A DNA stretch of 16,301 bases from an uncultured Lachnospiraceae bacterium (GCA_910578175.1 CAJTPF010000032.1:1-16301); one strand, 5' to 3'. Counted from the first letter of the stretch, positions 5,655 through 13,761 are shown. Translations and numbers: made by a program. The notes: generated from the letters alone by a model not told the origin.

Positions 5655-7025
5655 GTGAAATGCATGGGTATTACTATGGATTATTGTGTTACAGAAACTA
5701 TGTCTATGGCAGGGAAACTTGGAATTTTAGCAGATGCAGCCAAATATGATGTGGCATGTACCAGTAGCGGTGTTGAAAAAAACGGTGACGGTACAGGTAT
5801 AGGAAATGCAATATCTGCCGGAATTTGCCACAGTTTCTCATCTGATGGCAGATGTATTTCTTTACTGAAAATATTACTTACCAATGAATGTATCTTTGAC
5901 TGCAAATATTGTATTAACCGTCGTTCCAATGATGTGGCAAGAGCTTCGTTTACTCCAAAAGAAATCTGTGATTTAACGATACAGTTTTACCGCAGAAATT
6001 ATATTGAAGGATTGTTTTTAAGTTCCGGAATACTCCGTTCTCCGGATTATACCATGGAGTTGATTTACCAGACATTACTTCTGCTGCGGACGGAATATCA
6101 TTTCCAGGGATATATTCATGTAAAGGCGATTCCGGGAGCAGATAAAAAACTGATTTATCAGGCAGGTTTACTGGCCGACCGTATGAGTATTAATCTGGAA
6201 CTTCCGACAGCGGAAGGACTACGGGAATTAGCACCGAATAAGTCAAGAGAAAAGATCTTAACGCCAATGAAGCTCATTCGGAACGGTATCCTGGAAAGTA
6301 AAAACGAGATTACCATCTATAATAAATCCCGTCAGTTTGTACCTGCGGGACAATCGACACAAATGATCGTAGGCGCTACACGGGAAAATGATTATCAGAT
6401 CATGACAATTGCCGAGGCATTATATGATCGATATAATTTAAAACGGGTGTTTTATTCGGCATTTGTCCGGGTTAATGACGATACGTCACTGCCGGTGCTG
6501 AAAGAGGGTCCGCCACTGCTTAGGGAGCACCGGCTGTATCAGGCAGATTTTCTTTTACGCTATTACGGTTTCAGGACCAGTGAACTGTTAAGTGAGGAAA
6601 GACCGAATTTTAATGTATTGCTGGATCCGAAATGTAACTGGGCCCTGGGACATCTGGAACTATTTCCTATGGAAATCAACCGGGCAGATTATTCGCAATT
6701 ATTAAGGATTCCCGGCATAGGAGTGAAAAGTGCCCAGCGGATCGTAAAAGCAAGAAGGAGCGGAAATCTGGGTTTTGATGATCTGAAGAAGATGGGAGTA
6801 GTGTTAAAAAGGGCATTGTATTTTATAACCTGTAATGGGAAAATGATGTATAACACAAAGATAGAGGAAAACTATATAACCAGAAATCTGTTGTCACCCA
6901 AAGAATTGTATCCTTTTTCGAAGGACAGTGTGACCTACCGCCAGTTAAATCTGTTTGATGATATGTCGGACGGCGGTAATGAATTTTATATGAAAAGCAG
7001 GGAACGCTCATGTATGAATGGATAA
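5655..7025 (+). CDS. Putative DNA modification/repair radical SAM protein (TIGR03916-like)
   Basis: This is a 456-residue radical SAM protein. The cluster motif CxxxCxxC is Cys79, Cys83, Cys86 (ECIFDCKYC). Further cysteines sit in KYDVAC (35), GICHSF (58), DGRC (67) and DPKCNWAL, regions I recall as conserved in this family, so a second metal site is possible. Near residues 350-370 LLRIPGIGVKSAQRI is a helix-hairpin-helix DNA-binding motif. The family is named from such features; its reaction and substrate are, to my knowledge, unknown. Two LexA boxes at the promoter support a role in DNA damage. The start is uncertain: GTG at 5655 has no clear ribosome binding site, and homologs usually begin only a few residues before KLGILADAAKYD, so ATG at 5676, 5700 or 5706 is possible. 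The next gene overlaps its end by 16 bp. Confidence 0.85.
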   Translation: MKCMGITMDYCVTETMSMAGKLGILADAAKYDVACTSSGVEKNGDGTGIGNAISAGICHSFSSDGRCISLLKILLTNECIFDCKYCINRRSNDVARASFTPKEICDLTIQFYRRNYIEGLFLSSGILRSPDYTMELIYQTLLLLRTEYHFQGYIHVKAIPGADKKLIYQAGLLADRMSINLELPTAEGLRELAPNKSREKILTPMKLIRNGILESKNEITIYNKSRQFVPAGQSTQMIVGATRENDYQIMTIAEALYDRYNLKRVFYSAFVRVNDDTSLPVLKEGPPLLREHRLYQADFLLRYYGFRTSELLSEERPNFNVLLDPKCNWALGHLELFPMEINRADYSQLLRIPGIGVKSAQRIVKARRSGNLGFDDLKKMGVVLKRALYFITCNGKMMYNTKIEENYITRNLLSPKELYPFSKDSVTYRQLNLFDDMSDGGNEFYMKSRERSCMNG

Positions 7026-7777
7026 TTTATTGTGAAGATTCTTTGGAGGGGGTCTTCACTGCAATTTATGAAGCATATGAATTTAAGCATAATCATGAAA
7101 GAACCTATATACAGGCAGGGGAAATTTCAAATTTTATGCTTGCTGAACATACCCGTTCTTCCAAAGCGGACCAGGAGAAAACACGGAAAGTGGCAGGGAC
7201 CGTTATTCGGGAGTTTGGGATGGATTGTTATAAACTGATCTGCAGGGCGCTGGCAAGTTATGAAGAATTTAAGGCGGATTCCGTATATCATATGATCGTA
7301 CATGGTATTTCAATGAAAAAACGGAGGGATCTTCTGAATGACCTGTCCAATTCCTATGTCTTAAACGTTTTTAAAATGAAAATCGAAGTTTGCAATGAGA
7401 TTCATCATATGTATGGTTTTTTGAGATTTACAGAGATAGAGAACGGTCTTCTGTTATCAAAAATCGGACCGAAAAATAATATCATTACATTTCTGGCTGC
7501 TCATTTTGAAGATCGTTTTCCTTTGGAGAATTTTGCAATTTATGACGAAACCAGAGAACTATTTGCAATTCATCCTGCAGGAAAACAGTTTTTTATTGTT
7601 ACCGGAGAAAAAATAGATGAAGATGTATTTAATCATATTACCCATGAGGAAGAACTTTATCAGGAGTTATTTAAAACGTTCTGGAAATGCATAGCCATTC
7701 AGGGGCGGAAAAATAAAAAGCTTCAGACACAGATGCTGCCGTTACGGTTCAGAGATTATATGATGGAGTTTCGCTGA
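7010..7777 (+). CDS. Probable DNA metabolism protein, DUF4130 / TIGR03915-like
   Basis: This is a 255-residue soluble protein matching the family always found beside the radical SAM protein upstream. Signs are the N-terminal MYEWIIYCEDSLEGVFTAIY region, the central motif near HEIHHMYGFLRF (about residues 130-145) and the basic C-terminal RKNKKLQTQMLPLRFRDYMMEF. In other phyla, as I recall, this family is fused to, or next to, a UdgX-type uracil-DNA glycosylase, which links the pair to base-lesion handling; no glycosylase domain is present here. The ATG follows AGGGAA and overlaps the upstream gene by 16 bp, implying translational coupling and matched amounts. It should share the LexA-controlled promoter. 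The 3' end overlaps the convergent flippase gene by 36 bp. No catalytic residue can be named. Confidence 0.85.
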   Translation: MYEWIIYCEDSLEGVFTAIYEAYEFKHNHERTYIQAGEISNFMLAEHTRSSKADQEKTRKVAGTVIREFGMDCYKLICRALASYEEFKADSVYHMIVHGISMKKRRDLLNDLSNSYVLNVFKMKIEVCNEIHHMYGFLRFTEIENGLLLSKIGPKNNIITFLAAHFEDRFPLENFAIYDETRELFAIHPAGKQFFIVTGEKIDEDVFNHITHEEELYQELFKTFWKCIAIQGRKNKKLQTQMLPLRFRDYMMEFR

Positions 7778-9307
7778 TGATTTGGAATAATTGCATCTAT
7801 GACATACCAGAAGATATATGACGGTGATAATGCACGATTCCAGTCCCATTTTCATAAATTCCTGAATCGGGGAATGACAGTTTATAAATTGATTTATAAA
7901 GTTAATACCCAAATGAAATATTACAAAAGTCAATGTAGGAATCAGGAAAGTATTCCATGCATCTATATGAAATTTTACATATTTCTTTGCAGAAATATAA
8001 TGTGAGACAGAACTGATTATGCTGCTGACCAGCAGTCCCATCAGATATCCTACGATACCTATGCCGGGAATCAGTATTATGGTGCAGAATAACTGAATCA
8101 GAGTGGTAACAACGCTATGTATAAATGTTATATGGGTATATCCAAGACCGTTTAAAATACTCGCCAGTGTGGCTGTGATATATAAGAACGGGCATAGGAA
8201 TCCGAGGATACAGATATAAGTTCCTGATGTGGCATTGTTAAATAGAAGCACTCCAATGGGATTTCCGAATATCACAAAGATTCCGGCACAGTAAATTCCA
8301 AACAGGCAGCAGAATTTTAAAGTATGATCCGAAGTATTACTGATGTGAGAGGAATCTTTGCTGTATTCTGCCTCGGCAATGGTTGGAAGGAGCATTAATG
8401 AGATGGAATTTACCAATGCTCCCGGAAACATGATCAAAGGAAGTACAAGTCCGAGACAGATTCCGTAAAGACTTAATGCTTCAGAAGAAGTCAGCCCGTA
8501 ACTGATCAGGCAGAACGGGATCAGTATGCTCTGTATGCTTTGAATGATGCTTAACATCAGCCGGTTTAATGTTAAAGGCAGGGAAAGTTTAAATATTTTG
8601 TTAAAATAATTTGTTTTTGGAAGCGGGATTACAGTCTGTTTCATTTGTTTGTCTGCATTGGAAATGCAATAGACCGTATAAAGCACAGAAAATATTTCAC
8701 CGATAAAAGAGCCGATGACTGCGGTTTCCGCTGTTATGGCAATTCCTTTTTCATAGCAGATCTGAATGATGATCCAGATGGAAAGCACACGGGTACATTG
8801 TTCGATTAATTGGGACCAGGCAGGAACGGAAGCTTTTTTTATACCAAGATAATAGCCGCAGATGCAGGAATGAATACTTGCCAGCGGAATGGTAATACTC
8901 ATCCATCGAATCAGATTTTTACAGCGTTCTTCTGCCAGGATCCGTGTAGAAATAAATTCATTATTAAAATATACAAACATTGCAATAATAACAGAGACGG
9001 ATAGAGACATCATTAATCCGGTTTTTAAGATCTGCATGGAGGATTTTTGGTTTTTAGCATGTGCGGATGCCACCAGTTTTGAGATCGACAGTTCATATCC
9101 GCTTGTGCATAGTGAATAACAGATGGCCTGTATCGGAAAAATCAGCTGATAAATTCCGATTCCTTCTGCACCAATACACCGGGATAGGAATATTCTAAAG
9201 AAGAAGCCGATGATCCGGGTGAGTATGCCTGCAAAGGTAAGGATAAAAGTTCCTTTCACAATAGGATTATTTTTATATTTTAAAAAGGATGTATTATTTG
9301 GATTCAT
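7742..9307 (-). CDS. SpoVB/MurJ-type lipid-linked oligosaccharide flippase
   Basis: This is a 521-residue integral membrane protein of the MVF/polysaccharide transporter superfamily, with about 14 predicted hydrophobic segments. The N-terminus has the typical pattern of a short basic head followed by KGTFILTFAGILTRIIGFFFRIFLSR and GAEGIGIYQLIFPI. This region is characteristic of SpoVB and related YtgP/YabM proteins, which are thought to flip lipid-linked cell wall or cortex precursors; SpoVB is required for spore cortex formation in Bacillus subtilis. Which member this is cannot be decided from sequence alone, as clostridia often carry several. ATG at 9307 follows GAGGA. The gene is convergent with, and overlaps by 36 bp, the DUF4130 gene; no terminator is visible in the overlap. 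It is divergent from the cysteine desulfurase gene, with a 109-bp AT-rich gap. Confidence 0.85.
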   Translation of the reverse strand: MNPNNTSFLKYKNNPIVKGTFILTFAGILTRIIGFFFRIFLSRCIGAEGIGIYQLIFPIQAICYSLCTSGYELSISKLVASAHAKNQKSSMQILKTGLMMSLSVSVIIAMFVYFNNEFISTRILAEERCKNLIRWMSITIPLASIHSCICGYYLGIKKASVPAWSQLIEQCTRVLSIWIIIQICYEKGIAITAETAVIGSFIGEIFSVLYTVYCISNADKQMKQTVIPLPKTNYFNKIFKLSLPLTLNRLMLSIIQSIQSILIPFCLISYGLTSSEALSLYGICLGLVLPLIMFPGALVNSISLMLLPTIAEAEYSKDSSHISNTSDHTLKFCCLFGIYCAGIFVIFGNPIGVLLFNNATSGTYICILGFLCPFLYITATLASILNGLGYTHITFIHSVVTTLIQLFCTIILIPGIGIVGYLMGLLVSSIISSVSHYISAKKYVKFHIDAWNTFLIPTLTFVIFHLGINFINQFINCHSPIQEFMKMGLESCIITVIYLLVCHRCNYSKSSAKLHHIISEP

Positions 9308-9416
9308 GTGTCCTCGAAGAACTGTTTTATGAAAATATATGATTTCATTTATATATATATGCAGTGAAAAAGTTTTTAAAATCTGGGAAGCAGGGTATGT
9401 GTCAGGAGGGGTGTTT

Positions 9417-10601
9417 ATGGAAGAAAGCCATGATTTGATATATCTGGATAACGCGGCAACAACTATGACCTATAAAGAAGTTGTGGATGAAATGATGGAT
9501 TATTTTACGGATTTATATGGCAATCCATCCAGTGTATATGAATTTGCAGGGAAAAGCAGGAAGGCAATGGAAGATGCCAGAAGTCTGATCGCGGATACAC
9601 TGGGAGCAAAGAAAGAAGAAATTTATTTTACTGCTGGAGGAACCGAATCTGATAACTGGGCATTGCGTTCTGTTTCTAAAGAGTTTGGCAGCAAAGGTAA
9701 ACATATTATTACTTCCAAAATCGAACATCCTGCAATTATGAATACTGCAGGTAATTTAGAGGAACTGGGCTTTGATGTAACATATGTGAATGTGGATGAA
9801 AACGGTTTCATAAAGCTCAACGAGCTGGAGCGGGCAATCAGAAAAGATACCATTTTAATATCTGTGATGGCGGCCAATAATGAAATCGGAACCCTTCAGC
9901 CAATCAGGGAGATCGGGAGGATCGCCAGAAAAAATAATATTGTATTTCATACGGATGCGGTACAGATGTACGGACAATTGCCGATCGATGTAAATGAATA
10001 TAATATCGATATGTTAAGCGCCAGCGCCCACAAGTTTCACGGACCGAAAGGCATAGGCTTTCTCTATGTAAGAGAATCCGTGCCGGTATCTTCATTTATT
10101 TACGGCGGAGGTCAGGAAAATCATAAACGGGCAGGTACCCAGAATGTTCCGGGTATTGTGGGAATGGCATCGGCGGCAGGAATTGCTCATAAACGCATGG
10201 AAGAAAAAAGAATACAGGAAACATGGCTGCGGAATTATTTTGTTAACCGGATCTTAAAGGAAATTCCGTTTTCAAGATTAAATGGAGACAGAAACAGAAG
10301 GCTTCCGGGAAATGTCAATATCAGTTTTCAGTTTGTGGATGCTTCTGAACTTCTGGCATCTCTGGATATGAAAGGTATTTGTGCATCCAGCGGTTCGGCC
10401 TGTTCCAGTCACAGCACAAAACCTTCTCATGTACTGGAAGCCATCGGACTGCCGGAGAATCTGATCTATTCAACCATCCGGATGACACTTTCTGAAAGTA
10501 CAACAAAAGAGCAACTGGATTATGTGGTTGAAGTTCTGAAAGAGATTAGCAGTGAGTATCGGGAAAATTCCAGTGAATATGCGGAATGTTTTGCATTTTG
10601 A
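9417..10601 (+). CDS. Cysteine desulfurase (NifS/IscS family)
   Basis: This is a PLP enzyme that removes sulfur from cysteine and passes it on as a persulfide. The 394-residue protein shows LDNAATT at the N-terminus, His104 (EHPA), NNEIGT, HTDAVQ with Asp180, the PLP lysine Lys206 in SAHKFHGPKG and the persulfide-forming Cys329 in SSGSACSS. The start at 9417 is preferred because AGGAGGG (9404-9410) precedes it and the family starts there; an in-frame ATG at 9339 would add 26 unlikely residues. mnmA follows 65 bp downstream, so this is probably the dedicated sulfur donor for tRNA 2-thiouridine, like YrvO with MnmA in B. subtilis. No IscU scaffold gene adjoins it, but a role in Fe-S assembly cannot be excluded. 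Confidence 0.93.
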   Translation: MEESHDLIYLDNAATTMTYKEVVDEMMDYFTDLYGNPSSVYEFAGKSRKAMEDARSLIADTLGAKKEEIYFTAGGTESDNWALRSVSKEFGSKGKHIITSKIEHPAIMNTAGNLEELGFDVTYVNVDENGFIKLNELERAIRKDTILISVMAANNEIGTLQPIREIGRIARKNNIVFHTDAVQMYGQLPIDVNEYNIDMLSASAHKFHGPKGIGFLYVRESVPVSSFIYGGGQENHKRAGTQNVPGIVGMASAAGIAHKRMEEKRIQETWLRNYFVNRILKEIPFSRLNGDRNRRLPGNVNISFQFVDASELLASLDMKGICASSGSACSSHSTKPSHVLEAIGLPENLIYSTIRMTLSESTTKEQLDYVVEVLKEISSEYRENSSEYAECFAF

Positions 10602-10618
10602 AAAAAGTATGTTATAAT
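10590..10618 (+). promoter_or_regulatory. Candidate internal promoter before mnmA
   Basis: A perfect TATAAT (10613-10618) stands in the gap after the desulfurase gene. The -35 would be TTTGCA (10590-10595, 17-bp spacer) or TTGCAT (16-bp spacer), both weak, and lies in the end of the upstream gene. mnmA may therefore be transcribed both from here and by read-through. Confidence 0.4.
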
Positions 10619-10666
10619 TTTCATTTGAAAAGCAGAAATTAGATACAAAAAGGATAGGAAAGGCTA

Positions 10667-11773
10667 ATGATACAAAGCATGAATGATCGGAAGAACGGAA
10701 AAAAGGTTGTTGTAGGCATGTCAGGCGGTGTGGATTCATCCGTGGCTGCATATTTATTAAAAGAACAGGGATATGATGTAACAGGGGTAACCATGCAGAT
10801 CTGGCAGGATGAACCGGACTGCGGCTTAAATAATGAGGGCTGTTGCTGTGGTCTGAGTGCCGTAGAGGATGCCAGACGGGTGGCACAGATGCTGGATATT
10901 CCATATTATGTCATGAACTTCAAAAAAGAATTTAAGTCGAATGTTATAGATTATTTTATCAATGAATATTTGAGCGGAAGAACTCCGAATCCCTGTATTG
11001 CCTGCAACCGATATGTGAAATGGGAAGCGTTGCTTCAAAGGAGTTTATCAATTGGAGCAGATTATATCGCAACAGGACATTATGCAAGAATCGATCGATT
11101 GAATAATGGCAGATTTGCACTTAAAACTTCGGCTTCTTCCGCAAAAGATCAGACATATGCATTATATAATCTTACACAGTTTCAACTGGAACATACATTG
11201 ATGCCTGTGGGAGAGTATACAAAAGAGCAGATCAGGGATATTGCTTCCAAACTGAAACTTAATGTGGCTCATAAGCCGGACAGTATGGAGATTTGTTTTA
11301 TCCCGGACAATGATTATGCATCTTTTATCCGGCGGAATACTGGAAAAGAAATTCTTCCGGGAAATTTTGTGGACATGACCGGAGCAGTGATCGGAAGACA
11401 TGAAGGTATTACAAACTATACAGTAGGACAACGAAAAGGACTAAATCTTTCTATGGGCAGACCTGTGTTTGTTACCGAAATCCGTCCGGAGACAAATGAG
11501 GTTGTTATTGGAGAGGATAAAGATGTGATGACAGACAGACTGACGGGACGGGGGATAAATTTTATGTCAGAACCGGATGTTGATGATACAAAAAGATATA
11601 CGGCTAAGATCAGGTATAGTCAGAAGGCTGTGCCGTGTTATGTTAAGAGAACGGACGAGGATAGAATAGAATGTAAATTTGAAGAACCCGTAAGAGCCGC
11701 AACACCGGGTCAGGCAGTGGTAATCTATGATGGTGAATATGTTGCAATGGGCGCCACTATCTGCAGGATATAG
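10667..11773 (+). CDS. mnmA: tRNA-specific 2-thiouridylase MnmA
   Basis: MnmA adenylates and then thiolates uridine 34 of Lys, Glu and Gln tRNAs (s2U34). The 368-residue protein has the ATP PP-loop GMSGGVDSS (residues 17-25), GHYARI, KDQTYAL and the two thiolation cysteines, Cys113 in NPCIACN and Cys210 in EICFIPD. Unlike E. coli MnmA, whose motif is DVLC (DxxC), this one has CIAC (Cys110-x2-Cys113). With Cys210 this gives the CxxC + C set that, as I recall, goes with [4Fe-4S]-dependent tRNA thiolases. A further cluster, Cys52 and Cys59-61, lies near the N-terminus. ATG at 10667 follows AGGAAAGG. Sulfur probably comes from the desulfurase encoded just upstream. No terminator is visible before the next gene. 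Confidence 0.95.
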   Translation: MIQSMNDRKNGKKVVVGMSGGVDSSVAAYLLKEQGYDVTGVTMQIWQDEPDCGLNNEGCCCGLSAVEDARRVAQMLDIPYYVMNFKKEFKSNVIDYFINEYLSGRTPNPCIACNRYVKWEALLQRSLSIGADYIATGHYARIDRLNNGRFALKTSASSAKDQTYALYNLTQFQLEHTLMPVGEYTKEQIRDIASKLKLNVAHKPDSMEICFIPDNDYASFIRRNTGKEILPGNFVDMTGAVIGRHEGITNYTVGQRKGLNLSMGRPVFVTEIRPETNEVVIGEDKDVMTDRLTGRGINFMSEPDVDDTKRYTAKIRYSQKAVPCYVKRTDEDRIECKFEEPVRAATPGQAVVIYDGEYVAMGATICRI

Positions 11774-11848
11774 ACAGCTTAAAATCCCGGATACTGTGTT
11801 TTTGTCAGATGGATCTTTCGGGATCTCTGAGTCAGATGGAGGTATTGA

Positions 11849-12841
11849 ATGAGAAAGTTTACAAAGAAATGTATATACAAAATAAAATGGTGCGTTTCTA
11901 AAATTACATATAAAATGATATTGCTGCTAATCAGCATTATGCTTTTGGTAATTGCATATACGTCTTTTAAAGTCAGCATCAATCATCAGATCAATGACAA
12001 TACAAAAATATATTTATCTTCTGTGCTGGATGAGAGTCTTGACCGGGTGGGAATAAAGGTCAATGAGGAAATCAATATATTAAAGACGATTGCAGCGATA
12101 TTTAATAATGAAGAAGATCTAAACGGGGAAGAGGCAAAACAACATCTTATGGAACAGCTGAAACTTCATGAGTTTCTTGGAATCCGCCTTACGGATAAAA
12201 CAGGAAACACCATTGCAGCCATGGGATATGCATCGGCAGGTGCAGCGGTGGATTACATGGAACCATGTATGGAAAAAGGATATTGTATATCCTCAGTACT
12301 CAGGAACGAAAGTGAAGAATATATTGATTTGTCGGTACCTTTGTATTATAAGAATGAAAACATAGGGATTCTGATCTGCAGTTATGACATGAATGAGTTT
12401 ACGGAGATTATCGATAGTTCTTATTTTGAAAAAATCGGTACAACCTTTATATCCCAGGAGGACGGTACATTGATTTCACGTCCGGAATCTGTAGGGAATA
12501 ATACAAATCTATTCAAAATGCTGGATTCCATTAATACATACAATGAAAAATCCATACGAAAACTTAAAAATTCCATTCAGAACGGAGAATCCGGAATCAT
12601 TTCTTTTGGAAGCGGAAAATATAAGAGATATATCTGTTATAAAGTGATACCGGAAACCTCCTGGTATTCGGTTTCGATCATTTCAGGTGCCGCCATTGAG
12701 CCTCTGGCCAAGAAAATATCAAAATTATCTATGGTGCTGGCCATGGAAACGGCAGCTATATGTGCATTGTATATCAGTATAATCATAATTGTTGAATATA
12801 AAAGATATAAAACAGGGCGGAAATTTCATCAAGAAACCTGA
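11849..12841 (+). CDS. Membrane Cache-domain sensor protein without output domain
   Basis: This is a 330-residue protein with a basic N-terminus, one membrane segment (about 23-42), an extracytoplasmic region of about 250 residues and a second membrane segment (about 294-314), ending in a 16-residue basic tail. The outer region looks like a double Cache (dCache) ligand-binding domain: LSVPLYYKNENIGILICSYD, then FISQEDGTLISRP and TSWYSVSII are typical strands. Such domains normally feed a histidine kinase, chemoreceptor or GGDEF/EAL module, but here the gene stops right after the second membrane segment and a terminator follows at once, so no output domain remains. It may act through a partner protein, or be a shortened diguanylate cyclase or chemoreceptor. 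ATG at 11849 follows GGAGG. It lies 75 bp after mnmA. Confidence 0.8.
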   Translation: MRKFTKKCIYKIKWCVSKITYKMILLLISIMLLVIAYTSFKVSINHQINDNTKIYLSSVLDESLDRVGIKVNEEINILKTIAAIFNNEEDLNGEEAKQHLMEQLKLHEFLGIRLTDKTGNTIAAMGYASAGAAVDYMEPCMEKGYCISSVLRNESEEYIDLSVPLYYKNENIGILICSYDMNEFTEIIDSSYFEKIGTTFISQEDGTLISRPESVGNNTNLFKMLDSINTYNEKSIRKLKNSIQNGESGIISFGSGKYKRYICYKVIPETSWYSVSIISGAAIEPLAKKISKLSMVLAMETAAICALYISIIIIVEYKRYKTGRKFHQET

Positions 12842-12845
12842 TAAT

Positions 12846-12876
12846 AAAAAAAGAACCCTTTAAAGGTTCTTTTTTA
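12846..12876. terminator. Bidirectional rho-independent terminator
   Basis: AGAACC (12852-12857) pairs with GGTTCT (12865-12870), flanked by A7 on the left and T6 on the right. It can therefore stop transcription of the Cache gene on the plus strand and of the PHP gene on the minus strand. Confidence 0.85.
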
Positions 12877-13701
12877 TTATGATATTTTAAGAAAAACAGG
12901 TTTTCTTTTTTTAAAAATCGTATAATATCTGAAACCGCAGGCTTCCAAAACGGATACGGTTTGGGCAAAGTTCCCGGCGATATATTCCGGGGTATGAGCA
13001 TCGGAACCGATGGTGATGATCTCGCCGCCTAACTGTCTGTAATGTTTCAGAATATCCGGATGGGGGTTCGGAAAATCCAGACCGGACCGGAAGCCGCCGG
13101 AGTTAATCTCAATTCCTTTTCCGGATCGAATCAGTTTTTTTAATATTTCATCAATGATAGGAGCATATCGGGCATAAGAGTAGTTATTTGATTTATTCGG
13201 AGAATATCTGACAACATAGTCGATATGTCCATAGACATCAAAATTATGACATGTTTTCAGGTTTTCCAAAATGGATTCAAAGTATTCCGTGAAAGCCTCT
13301 GAATCGGACCGGTGTTCAAAAAATTCCGGATAGTAGGGATCTCTCCGGTGGACCAGATGGGAGGAACCGATAATAAAGTCATATGGATGACGACTGATAA
13401 ACTGATCCAGAAGTTCTGCCTTGTCCGGTTCAAGTCCGGTTTCCACTCCGATCATTATCTGAATCCGGTCGGAATATTGCCGGGCCAGCCGGAATACTGT
13501 ATCAAAGTACATATCGCCGTCTAATTCAAAATCTTTCGGATTGTCATACGGGTAATCAAAATCCAGATGATCGGTAATGCATATGGCTGATAAATCTTTA
13601 CGGATTGCCTGTTCGATCATTTCGGAGACCGGGGTCCGGCTGTCTCCGGAGAATTCTGTATGCATGTGGAAGTCACATGGCAGTTCTGTATGCTTTTTCA
13701 T
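12877..13701 (-). CDS. PHP-domain phosphatase, HisJ/HisK-type histidinol-phosphatase family
   Basis: This is a 274-residue cytoplasmic metal-dependent phosphoesterase of the PHP superfamily. All metal-ligand motifs are visible: DFHMHTEFSGD at the N-terminus (Asp10, His12, His14), ITDHLDF, GVETGLEP, GSSHLV, GHIDYV and GSDAHTP near the C-terminus. Length and motif order fit the HisJ/HisK histidinol-phosphatases that dephosphorylate L-histidinol phosphate in histidine synthesis. No other his gene is near, and PHP proteins also act on other phosphates, so the substrate remains open. ATG at 13701 follows GAAGGAC. An extended -10 (TGGTATGTT, minus strand, plus 13753-13761) may serve as promoter, within a 7-bp inverted repeat, CGGTAAT (13718-13724) and ATTACCG (13764-13770). 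Confidence 0.85.
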   Translation of the reverse strand: MKKHTELPCDFHMHTEFSGDSRTPVSEMIEQAIRKDLSAICITDHLDFDYPYDNPKDFELDGDMYFDTVFRLARQYSDRIQIMIGVETGLEPDKAELLDQFISRHPYDFIIGSSHLVHRRDPYYPEFFEHRSDSEAFTEYFESILENLKTCHNFDVYGHIDYVVRYSPNKSNNYSYARYAPIIDEILKKLIRSGKGIEINSGGFRSGLDFPNPHPDILKHYRQLGGEIITIGSDAHTPEYIAGNFAQTVSVLEACGFRYYTIFKKRKPVFLKIS

Positions 13702-13752
13702 ATTTGTCCTTCTTTCACGGTAATAAGTGCAGTTGTGGCTGTCTAAATTCCT

Positions 13753-13761
13753 AACATACCA
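13753..13761 (-). promoter_or_regulatory. Candidate extended -10 of the PHP gene
   Basis: The minus strand reads TGGTATGTT, an extended -10 form, about 50 bp before the start codon; no good -35 is seen. The rest of the gap to gap (13771-13863) is A-rich with nothing else recognisable. Confidence 0.3.

Noticed and set aside
9339..9416. Upstream ATG at 9339 as start of the cysteine desulfurase
   Set aside because: It would add 26 residues not typical of the family and lacks a ribosome binding site; AGGAGGG directly precedes the ATG at 9417.
10470..10904. Minus-strand 144-codon frame across the desulfurase/mnmA junction
   Set aside because: Both overlapped genes are certain and the translated product is low-complexity with no domain.
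11774..11848. ATCCCG/CGGGAT repeat after mnmA as terminator
   Set aside because: The arms are only 6 bp with a spacer of about 30 nt and no T run follows, so read-through into the Cache gene remains possible.
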